Shown: in pieces, positions 57,556 to 64,000 of the stretch
How the letters are laid out: every line of letters begins with the position of its first letter
Numbering within the stretch: position 1 is the first letter of the stretch
Assembly (NCBI RefSeq): GCF_900129095.1
Contig: NZ_FQVA01000001.1
Span: 434,001-498,000 of the forward strand
Direction of reading: 5' to 3'
DNA length: 64,000 nt
Source: Microbulbifer donghaiensis
GTDB taxonomy: Bacteria; Pseudomonadota; Gammaproteobacteria; Pseudomonadales; Cellvibrionaceae
Made by a program: the position numbers and the translations under genes
Notes under the pieces: model-generated
Database searches by the model: none
What the model was told of the DNA's origin: nothing
What the model saw: only the letters and a program-made list of their open reading frames with translations

Positions 57556-57970
57556 GGGAAAAATCCTCTGTTGATCATTAAATGTCTCAACGAGGAATAG
57601 GAGAACTTGGCTATATCGCAGACAGGAAGTGCAGTCTGTGAACCTCAACACCCAGATTTCGGCCACCTATTCGGGTTGAGCATTAACTGCTATAAACTAC
57701 GAACAGTGTCACAATTTTATCCTGACCGAATGCCTGAGTAAACATCCAGTAATGTCGTTGATCGATTATCGCCTAAATCTTAATCCATGAGTTCCCCGAA
57801 AAGGTACGAGCGTTCTGCTATGGCGGTCATCGTGTAATTGCGTGTAATGAGAACAGTCAAAAATTCGGGAATGCGCTGAAATTTCTATATCTCCAAATTC
57901 ACCGCAGCCCCTAACTCCAAGCTAAAAGCCTTCCTTGTGGTTTCCTGTATTATCATTATTGTTGTATTTA
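57556..57970. other. Gap between cargo genes
   Basis: About 415 bases with no credible gene; nothing distinctive is seen. The leftward promoter of the small cysteine-rich gene and the end of the five-gene operon should lie here. Confidence 0.4.
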
Positions 57971-59023
57971 CTACTTTTCTAATGGTTCGCTTGAGTAGAA
58001 CTTTGCCCATACAGGAAAATGATCTGAGACTTTCTTCGATGAAACTGTGTCAATATCCCAGTCTCCGGTAAAGTACACAGACGTTTCTGGTGTCATCACT
58101 ATGCGATCATAAGCACAAGCAGTATTTGCGGAGAAATTAGTATCAGCGTCATGGGGAACGATCCATTCAAAACTATCGAGAATTACTGATCCAATAAAGT
58201 CATCCGGCTCAGCATAATCACAAGAAGCATTAAAGTCGCCAAGAACTATGAAGTCCGTTTCTTCAGGAAGATGAGTCTTCGCATAACTAACACTATCAGG
58301 GAGCGCAAGAATTTCCGATACAGCCTCATCGGGATTTGTGTGAACTGTTATCAGAGCAAAATCAAATTCGCCATTTTTGGCTTTAAACCGAGCGATATAA
58401 GGCTCTCTTTGGAAGTGGTCATTCTGTGAGTCATTGTACAGCCCAACGTCCTCTAGGACTGAAATGGCATCCTTGTTATAGAAATACGCATATTGCTCTA
58501 CCCCTGAGCCCTGATCGTCCGGCTGTAATCCTCCTCGCTCACTAATTACAAAATCGTAGTTTGATCCATCTTCATTTATTGCGGATTTAAAGGCTGGAGC
58601 CACTCGCCCCTGAATGTCTCTGATCTCTTGAATTGCGACTACATCATATTTTCTAACAATACTTGCCAGCTCTTGCATCACTTCTGGCTTGCCGATTTTT
58701 GTCTTTCCGAAGATCTGAATATTAAAAGTTGCTATCGTGATGGTATTTTCAGGCAGCTCTACTAACTGAGTCCACCGCTTACTAACAAAGCCGCGACCAC
58801 CGGTATCCAAGGTAACTTCATAATATCTAGGTACTGATCTAATAAAGTTCAGCTCTTCTCCGGGGTATAGACGTCCAACTACTGGGCAATCTCCACAGCT
58901 TCCTGATCGAACATTTACCCACCGAGTTACATCGTCAATAGGGGCGACAGATTGAGCCCAAACGGTTTTAGAAGTGAGGAAAAACAGAAAGATCAAAAGC
59001 AACTTCTGATTTATCTTGGTCAT
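57971..59023 (-). CDS. Secreted SH3-domain / DNase-I-like (EEP) protein
   Basis: 350 residues. Signal peptide (KLLLIFLFFLTSKTVWA, cleavage near AQS). A bacterial SH3-like domain at ~35-88 (VNVRSGSCGDCPVVGRLYPG ... GGRGFVSKRW) precedes an EEP nuclease domain at ~95-345: ATFNIQIFG (Asn101), VVAIQEIRD (Glu133), ALITVHTNP (His228), FIVLGDFNAS (Asp263, Asn265), AYDRIVM (Asp306) and VSDHFPVW (Asp334-His335). The catalytic set of DNase-I-type enzymes is complete. It is predicted to act outside the cytoplasm, as a secreted nuclease or phosphodiesterase. Last gene of the recombinase-led operon. Confidence 0.85.
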   Translation of the reverse strand: MTKINQKLLLIFLFFLTSKTVWAQSVAPIDDVTRWVNVRSGSCGDCPVVGRLYPGEELNFIRSVPRYYEVTLDTGGRGFVSKRWTQLVELPENTITIATFNIQIFGKTKIGKPEVMQELASIVRKYDVVAIQEIRDIQGRVAPAFKSAINEDGSNYDFVISERGGLQPDDQGSGVEQYAYFYNKDAISVLEDVGLYNDSQNDHFQREPYIARFKAKNGEFDFALITVHTNPDEAVSEILALPDSVSYAKTHLPEETDFIVLGDFNASCDYAEPDDFIGSVILDSFEWIVPHDADTNFSANTACAYDRIVMTPETSVYFTGDWDIDTVSSKKVSDHFPVWAKFYSSEPLEK

Positions 59024-59060
59024 CTTTATTACTTTTTATCCAAGGTTGATGTTATACAGA

Positions 59061-60686
59061 CTATCGTCTAGTAAGTCTTTTTACGGCCACAACTGTTTGC
59101 CAAATTAATATACCAAACGCAACATGAATAATTAGACTAAAAAATTCCATCCCTTCATGTAAAAATTTTGAAAATGGACCTAGGTGGCGTGCCCAGCCAT
59201 TCACATGGGTGAATATCCAATCTATTGACTCACCATCAGTTGGGAGAATCTTATAAAGCCAATTATCTTGTTGACCTAAAACCAAACCATAATAGATTAA
59301 AGCTAGCAACATCATTAACCAAATTGGCCGCACATAGTTTTGGCCAAAGGCTGATATCTTTTCATTCATCGAAAGTATTAGTTTCTCTCTCCAAGTTCCA
59401 TTCTTAGTAACTTCCTCTTTGTATTTCTTCATCTCAAAGGCAAAGTACTTATTGGCCTCAATATGATTCCCAATACTGTCAAAGGAATCTTTTATTATGC
59501 GATAAGTTTCTCTTTTCGTATCGTCGCCAAATATTTCCGCATTTAGGAAGTTCGGCGCCTCTTTGAGATTTGCATCTTCAAGGCTAAGTCCACCGAAGAA
59601 CTTCGTATTCCTAAAATTTATGAAGCTTAGGAATGTAACATGCCTAAAAACAGCTTTGCTGTCTTGGTTTTTTGACAGCTTACTACTCTCTGCGCCACTG
59701 TAATCCAAGCCAAACTCACACTCCTCAAATGCTGCAAAATCATCAAATATGCTCTTTCGTGCATCAAAAAATAAAAATTGTGACTTATAGAAATCAGCAA
59801 GCTTTAGAAAGTTAGTATTGTAAACCCTAATTTTTTCTACCCGATTTTCTTTAAATTCAACCTTACCCTTAAATTCAGTGTCGGTGAAAGCGGCAACCAA
59901 CAGTGTCTTACAATTATTGAGCGCAAAACGATTTAGAAACGTACAGCCAGAAATTTGCAAACTATGCAGTTCGGCATCTACATCTGATGAATTTAAAAAT
60001 AGCTCATCACTAAATGTCGATCCGGAGATGTTTAGATCTCCTTCAAAGCTGCAGTCACTAAACAGCGGACCATCAATGTCTCCTTCACCCAAGTGCACAA
60101 TTAGGACATCTTTTCTAAAGTCACAATCACAGTAGATGGCTTCAAGGGGGTTCACCAGGATTTCGACGGGACGTATAAACCAGTCACAGCAAAACGTACA
60201 CTGATCAAAATGAATCTTAGTGTTCTGATGGCCAAAGTCTTGCATGTAAAAATTGCAGTGCAAGAGGTGAACCCCGTAAAAATTCATTAGACGCTGCGCG
60301 AGATGTATTTTGTAGCCAGAATCTAGATTTGGAAATGATAACCCTTCTACTTCAAGGATAGACTCATTAACTATTTCCTTGAGTCGCGCTGTAGCGGGCG
60401 TAGACCTGCCAGCAAGAATTTTTTCAATTGTTTCCAATGAGAATTCCGATACTGGCGCATCGACTTTTATGATCTTTGCGCATTCTCTATATAGATAGCT
60501 GCAAAACGCTTCGTAAAATTGCCTTTGATATTCTTCTTCACTGGGGTCGCCCGGCCATTTGTCTTTCCTGCAGTGTAGGATGCATGTATCTTCATTTAAG
60601 TGAACTGGCCGCTGGCAGTGCTCTTCAGCACACAGCTGAACTGTTGGTGCAGCCTTATTATTAGACTTTAATTTTTCTTCTTGCAT
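59061..60686 (-). CDS. Pentapeptide-repeat-like membrane protein
   Basis: 541 residues. A Cys/His cluster near the N-terminus (CAEEHCQRPVHLNEDTCILHC) may bind zinc. Residues ~150-400 have right-handed-helix character with A-x-F/L-x-x-type repeats (FRHVTFLSFINFRNTKFFGG, LSLEDANLKEAPNF). Two to three C-terminal hydrophobic helices (PIWLMMLLALIYYGLVLG, MEFFSLIIHVAFGILIWQ) anchor it. Such membrane pentapeptide proteins are common in accessory islands and some defence modules; the role here is unknown. Gap of 38 bases to the gene before it, and of 37 to the nuclease gene. Confidence 0.75.
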   Translation of the reverse strand: MQEEKLKSNNKAAPTVQLCAEEHCQRPVHLNEDTCILHCRKDKWPGDPSEEEYQRQFYEAFCSYLYRECAKIIKVDAPVSEFSLETIEKILAGRSTPATARLKEIVNESILEVEGLSFPNLDSGYKIHLAQRLMNFYGVHLLHCNFYMQDFGHQNTKIHFDQCTFCCDWFIRPVEILVNPLEAIYCDCDFRKDVLIVHLGEGDIDGPLFSDCSFEGDLNISGSTFSDELFLNSSDVDAELHSLQISGCTFLNRFALNNCKTLLVAAFTDTEFKGKVEFKENRVEKIRVYNTNFLKLADFYKSQFLFFDARKSIFDDFAAFEECEFGLDYSGAESSKLSKNQDSKAVFRHVTFLSFINFRNTKFFGGLSLEDANLKEAPNFLNAEIFGDDTKRETYRIIKDSFDSIGNHIEANKYFAFEMKKYKEEVTKNGTWREKLILSMNEKISAFGQNYVRPIWLMMLLALIYYGLVLGQQDNWLYKILPTDGESIDWIFTHVNGWARHLGPFSKFLHEGMEFFSLIIHVAFGILIWQTVVAVKRLTRR

Positions 60687-60724
60687 CTATCCCTCCCCCA
60701 ATCCACAGCAACCAGAGTGAGCAT

Positions 60725-61285
60725 CTATAGTACAGCTTGAACCACTGCTGAAATTACCACCCCTAAAACTACCCCAGTGATGAGAGTTAAGGGTCGCAAT
60801 GATTCCATAGAATGAAGCTTGCTTCCTAATTTTGTCAAAGAATTTAAGACAACCTCTTTGAATCTTTCTTCTCGATCTTTCGATTCTATTTCCTGAAAAC
60901 GTATATCACTGAGCGGGAAGCAGTAGTCTATGAATTCGGTATCTTCGGCATCTTGAATGCCTCCCAATCGTCCTTTAGCTCTTTTCCATCCAACCCGTTC
61001 TGCTTCTTCAATCAGAAACTTCATGTCGATAAATGAGTCAAAAGCGTTATGTTCAACCTGAACAATATATGCTCGGAAAGTATTCTCTTCTATGTCCCAC
61101 TCGATATCATGTATGGTGAAGTAATTAGTATCAGATACGATTCTCATTCCTTTCAGCGGTTGAAATCTGAGTGTAACACTGCCTCTATAGAGTGTTATGT
61201 AGCGATCCCTATCTACACTCCATATGTGAAGAACAAGAACACCGGAAAACTCATTGGTTTGTTTAAGCTCTGCTTCTGTTTCCAT
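60725..61285 (-). CDS. Tail-anchored hypothetical protein (186 aa)
   Basis: Soluble N-terminal part (FSGVLVLHIWSVDRDRYI, then YFTIHDIEWDIEENTFRAYI, FIDYCFPLSDIRFQEIE) and a single C-terminal helix (LITGVVLGVVISAVVQAVL). No recognised domain. Third gene of the recombinase-led operon, 45 bases after the previous stop. Confidence 0.65.
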   Translation of the reverse strand: METEAELKQTNEFSGVLVLHIWSVDRDRYITLYRGSVTLRFQPLKGMRIVSDTNYFTIHDIEWDIEENTFRAYIVQVEHNAFDSFIDMKFLIEEAERVGWKRAKGRLGGIQDAEDTEFIDYCFPLSDIRFQEIESKDREERFKEVVLNSLTKLGSKLHSMESLRPLTLITGVVLGVVISAVVQAVL

Positions 61286-61330
61286 TATTGTTTTCGTCCA
61301 TTGAGTTAGATTGAAGATTAGCTGGTGCGC

Positions 61331-61771
61331 CTATATTGGCAGCTTCATTAGCGGCATTGGCACTTCTAACCAGTGGGCTAATGCATATATGCCCATCACT
61401 GTTAAACCAACTATTGCAGTAGTAAGGAAGCGATATAAAACAGCGCGACGATGTGCCTTCGACTCAGCCCGATCAAATATTTTCTCTTCCGAAATTATAC
61501 GTTCATATATACCGTGCAGCCTTCTATAGTTGGACTCCAGCTGTCGAAAGTCATTTGCCCAGCCATTATGAGTATTAGTCTTTCCATCCAAAATGTCCTG
61601 AGGGGTGATGCTATTTCGAATCAACTCATCATGAAGCTTTTTCAGTACAAAGCTTGATGAATTGTTGAAATCAGTTGGTGTAGAGATTCTTATGACTGCT
61701 CTATCTGGCAAAAGGTCTACAATCTTCTTCTGTAACTTCTCTGCCTTATCTCTGAATGGTATATTTGTCAT
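61331..61771 (-). CDS. Tail-anchored hypothetical protein (146 aa)
   Basis: Helical, charged N-terminal region (FRDKAEKLQKKIVDLLP, then FVLKKLHDELIRNSITPQDI, YRRLHGIYERIISEEKIFDR) and a C-terminal helix (FLTTAIVGLTVMGIYALAHWL). It is directly after the recombinase stop by 39 bases. Two tail-anchored proteins in succession suggest they work together at the membrane. Function unknown. Confidence 0.65.
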   Translation of the reverse strand: MTNIPFRDKAEKLQKKIVDLLPDRAVIRISTPTDFNNSSSFVLKKLHDELIRNSITPQDILDGKTNTHNGWANDFRQLESNYRRLHGIYERIISEEKIFDRAESKAHRRAVLYRFLTTAIVGLTVMGIYALAHWLEVPMPLMKLPI

Positions 61772-61810
61772 ACTCTCTCCCCCTATCTATTCCCCACTTT
61801 TCTAAAGGGG

Positions 61811-63460
61811 CTACAAGCCCACTTCTACAGTAGTTCCAAGTTCCAAACTGAATGTATTACGTGTAGCTTCCTGCATTATCAGGCTAGGCAAATCATACCC
61901 TTCCAGCTCTTCAGGAGTACACAAAATCCCATCTTTGTTATAGAAATTAATCATTATTGCCCCCTTCCCTTTCAGCGTTATCGTTAGCTGATCCTTATGT
62001 TTCAAGTGAAGAGATTCCATGTACTGCTTCAAGAATCTGTTGAACTTCAATCGGCTGTCATAGCTGGACAAATCAAGATCACTGATATTCGTATCTATTG
62101 GCTCTACAGTCTTAGCCTGTGTCCTAAGCTCCGATATTTGAGATTGGATCGATTCTAGTTCTGTCTCTATCTCACCCACCTTCCCCATAATAATTTGAGT
62201 GGCTCTCTTCCCTTCTGTCATTGCAGCTAGCTCAATCTGCTTCTCTAGCTGAGTGTTCAATGAGTCTTGCTTTATAGAGAGTCCCTGAATCTCAGCTTCT
62301 ATCTTGTCTGTGTCCGTACCATTTACAAGCTTGCTGTAATCCAAGCCGGACAGAATAGATATCAGGTTATGCTCTAAAACGTCATAAGGGAAGCTAGGTT
62401 CACTACATCCCCTACCCCCTCTTAGAGCATCCTTGCAACGTAAGTATTTATTCCTGTTACCCGCTGTGCTGATGTTCGAGTTATAAGCCATGATCCCGCT
62501 ACAGGCTCTACAAAACACAAGCCCCTGAAACAGGTTAGCGAAATTACCCTTTCTACCTGCCGTAGCTTTCTTGAATGTCTGCTGTGTTGCATGGAATAAA
62601 TCAGGATCAATCACACAGGGATAGTAGTCCTCCACCACTGCCCCCAGATCCTCATATATCCGCTTCCCGTGCTCTTTCCGTACTGTCTGAGGCTGGTAGT
62701 GCCCTATCACCTTAGGCTCTGTCAGGTAGCTTCTGATAACGGTACGCGACCAAGGCTTACCAGTGAAAGACAACAGCCCTTCCTCATTAAACACTCTGGC
62801 TATCTTGTCTGGCCCCATACCATCGTGATACTTCATCTCAAACATACGCTTAAGAAGCTCTACACGCTCTGGGATAGGTTTAAATGTCTTTCTATCCTCA
62901 CTCAGTTCTAACCAAGCTGGGGCCACTTGTGTTCTTTTCTCGCCGCCAGTGATAGCTGTCTTACGTTTAGCGTCTATCGCTTTCTTGATTCGTTCTGACT
63001 TTTGGTCACTCTCTAAGGCACCAAGATAGAAACCGATTGTAGCTATTAGATCAGATAAATTATTCCCATCATCTGCATAGAGGATCAGGCCAAAGCGCAC
63101 TAGGGCTATATCTATCCCATATGAGAAGATTTCATTTACTAGTTTCTGGCCTTCCCTGATTCCCAAACGCGACAATCTATCTGGCGCTTCTACAACAAGT
63201 AAACTATCGGGAGGTATCTCCCCCGTCCTACACGCAGCCAGAAACGAACCAAGACCAGCATTCTCCTGTATGTTTGCCCCTGAGAAGGCAGATACCCCAC
63301 TGTCAGTAAAGGAGAGGTCTGACAGGGTATACTCTGGATATCTGGACAGGAACTCTATAGCGGCTTGCTCCTGTCTCTCTAAACCTTGTCCGCTCAACTG
63401 TTTCTCGCTGGAAACACGTGAATATAGAAACGCCTGCTTAGTTGTTTGATTTTTAGCCAT
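61811..63460 (-). CDS. Large serine recombinase (integrase)
   Basis: 549 residues. Catalytic domain: FLYSRVSSEKQLSGQGLERQ with nucleophile Ser17, VVEAPDRLSRLGIREGQKL, GALESDQKSERIKKA. A recombinase domain follows (~170-300; GMGPDKIARVFNEEG, SRTVIRSYLTEPKVIGHY), then a zinc ribbon (Cys317, Cys320, Cys342, Cys352) and a coiled coil (~375-450). This is the architecture of phiC31-type integrases, which join attP and attB at a 2-bp core without host factors. Its position at the right end, start 183 bases inside attR, fits an element integrase. It heads a leftward operon with the cargo genes. Its ATG abuts that of the divergent frame 63461 (CATATG). Confidence 0.95.
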   Translation of the reverse strand: MAKNQTTKQAFLYSRVSSEKQLSGQGLERQEQAAIEFLSRYPEYTLSDLSFTDSGVSAFSGANIQENAGLGSFLAACRTGEIPPDSLLVVEAPDRLSRLGIREGQKLVNEIFSYGIDIALVRFGLILYADDGNNLSDLIATIGFYLGALESDQKSERIKKAIDAKRKTAITGGEKRTQVAPAWLELSEDRKTFKPIPERVELLKRMFEMKYHDGMGPDKIARVFNEEGLLSFTGKPWSRTVIRSYLTEPKVIGHYQPQTVRKEHGKRIYEDLGAVVEDYYPCVIDPDLFHATQQTFKKATAGRKGNFANLFQGLVFCRACSGIMAYNSNISTAGNRNKYLRCKDALRGGRGCSEPSFPYDVLEHNLISILSGLDYSKLVNGTDTDKIEAEIQGLSIKQDSLNTQLEKQIELAAMTEGKRATQIIMGKVGEIETELESIQSQISELRTQAKTVEPIDTNISDLDLSSYDSRLKFNRFLKQYMESLHLKHKDQLTITLKGKGAIMINFYNKDGILCTPEELEGYDLPSLIMQEATRNTFSLELGTTVEVGL

Positions 63461-64000
63461 ATGCGAAAACTTCGAATAGATGAACGTTTCCTAGGTACTG
63501 ACTCTGATGACTGGGAATATGAGATATATGACCCAGAGACAGCCACAGAGGAAGACGGTTATGAATATGAGTACGACCTATCCCCAGAGCTGCTAGAGCG
63601 AGAGATAGATCTTACCTACCATAGGCGGAAAATTACACTAGCAACCAACGTGGCGGAGACCAGCCTCACGATTGAGGGGATCCGCCTGGTAGTGGACTCC
63701 GGGCTGATGCGGGAGTCGCGCTTCGATCCGAACACCGGCATGAACCGCCTGGTAACCACCAGCATTTCCCAGGCCTCCGCGATACAGCGCTGTGGCCGCG
63801 CCGGCCGCCTGAGCGAAGGCTTCTGCCTGCGCCTGTGGAGCGAGTCCCGCCAGGATGGCCTGGCCAGCAAGAACACCCCGGAGATACTGCTCAGCGATCT
63901 GGCGCCGCTGACCCTGGAACTGGCGCAGTGGGGCGCGACCGATACCGGCGAGCTGCGCTGGCTGGATGTACCGCCTGCCGCTCCATTCGCACAGGCCCAG
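63461..64000 (+). CDS. Element N-terminal peptide fused in frame to HrpB C-terminal part (partial)
   Basis: From ATG 63461 the frame is open to the window end. The first 61 codons are from the element: MRKLRIDERFLGTDSDDWEY, then a very acidic stretch (EEDGYEYEYD), and RRKITLA, which mimics the host reading RRKIVLA. At 63644 it passes into the host gene: ATNVAETSLTIEGIRLVV, then QRCGRAGRLSEGFCLRLW (motif VI). In the excised circle the same 61 codons would join the left end (50110-50196) to give an 89-codon gene with a basic tail. The ATG touches the recombinase start, so any ribosome site lies inside recombinase coding sequence, and translation is unproven. The open frame is seen; expression is inference. 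Confidence 0.7.
   Translation, partial: MRKLRIDERFLGTDSDDWEYEIYDPETATEEDGYEYEYDLSPELLEREIDLTYHRRKITLATNVAETSLTIEGIRLVVDSGLMRESRFDPNTGMNRLVTTSISQASAIQRCGRAGRLSEGFCLRLWSESRQDGLASKNTPEILLSDLAPLTLELAQWGATDTGELRWLDVPPAAPFAQAQ
63628..63664 (+). other. Right attachment site (attR)
   Basis: Element side ...TTACACTAGC, shared core ACCAA (63644-63648), host side CGTGGCGGAGACC. The reconstructed host site has an inverted repeat CGCCAC-CAAC-GTGGCG; the reconstructed element site has CTAG-CAACCAAA-CTAG. Confidence 0.75.
63644..64000 (+). pseudogene. hrpB: hrpB 3' part (helicase motifs V-VI onward), partial at window edge
   Basis: Continues the host helicase from motif V (ATNVAETSLTI) through GLMRESRFDPNTGMNRL, motif VI (SAIQRCGRAGRLSEG) and LLSDLAPLTLELAQWG. 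It is separated from its 5' part (49276-50112) by the element. Its own promoter and start are gone, unless the fused element frame supplies them. Confidence 0.9.

Larger units (their letters stand above)
50110..63648. mobile_element. 13.5 kb serine-recombinase integrative element inserted in hrpB
   Basis: The host reading of hrpB breaks at 50110 and resumes at 63644. Both junctions share the pentamer ACCAA (50110-50114 and 63644-63648); deleting one copy plus the 13,534 bases between restores an uninterrupted hrpB frame (KIVLAT|NVAETSL). The inside is visibly AT-richer than the flanks. It carries a large serine recombinase (61811-63460, right end), a resolvase (55261-55926), a polymerase-motif protein, small regulators and cargo. 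There is no phage structural gene, conjugation gene or transposase, so it is best called an integrative element or satellite. The boundaries follow directly from the sequence; the mobility itself is inferred. Confidence 0.9.

Overview
The window looks like the chromosome of a marine-type gammaproteobacterium, probably the Microbulbifer/Cellvibrionales group. That placement is an inference from the GC-rich housekeeping genes (tusDCBE, trmA, murI, rmuC, yccA, aroG-type DAHP synthase, an AddAB-like pair, trxC, hrpB) and from the secreted FN3/SpvB protein, periplasmic KatG and S9 peptidase. I see no rRNA, tRNA or CRISPR array.

Layout. (1) 1-3622, minus: the first 1,200 residues of a giant secreted protein with about nine FN3-like repeats followed by an SpvB/RHS-type domain, cut by the window edge. 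(2) 4.0-9.5 kb, accessory: a decayed P4-type tyrosine integrase, an unassigned stretch, a di-heme cytochrome c peroxidase, an IS3-family transposase tail, and a cassette of very small phage-like genes. (3) 10.3-32.2 kb, core: an operon of TVP38 protein, GH-like protein, GT4 glycosyltransferase and a phosphodiesterase/EEP-nuclease fusion; then yccA, tusDCBE, yjbQ, trmA, a DUF2489-like gene with an AEC transporter, rmuC, murI, an AddB/AddA-like nuclease-helicase pair and DAHP synthase. (4) 32.4-43.1 kb, mixed: cupin, small cytochrome, membrane protein, DUF6448-like protein, exported KatG, a divergent AraC-type regulator and metallo-hydrolase pair, and unknown genes. (5) 43.4-50.1 kb, core: pcp, S9 prolyl oligopeptidase, esterase, trxC, and the 5' third of hrpB.

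(6) 50,110-63,648: a 13.5 kb, visibly AT-richer integrative element sits inside hrpB, exactly at helicase motif V, bounded by the shared pentamer ACCAA. It encodes a large serine recombinase at its right end, a smaller serine resolvase plus a decayed copy of it, an RHH-like small protein translationally overlapped with a compact protein that carries the palm motifs of family-A DNA polymerases, a repeat-rich noncoding stretch next to it (candidate origin), a small gene behind an almost perfect LexA box, and a five-gene operon headed by the large recombinase with three membrane proteins and a secreted SH3/DNase-I-like protein as cargo.

The most unusual feature is the junction. The right end of the element carries an open frame (from 63,461) that runs in frame into the 3' two thirds of hrpB, and the left end supplies a short basic tail and stop codon to the 5' part of hrpB. 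In the circular form these two ends would join into one continuous 89-codon element gene spanning attP. Integration therefore exchanges the 3' halves of an element gene and of hrpB. Together the parts suggest an SOS-responsive, self-replicating element that splits hrpB when integrated and restores it when it excises.
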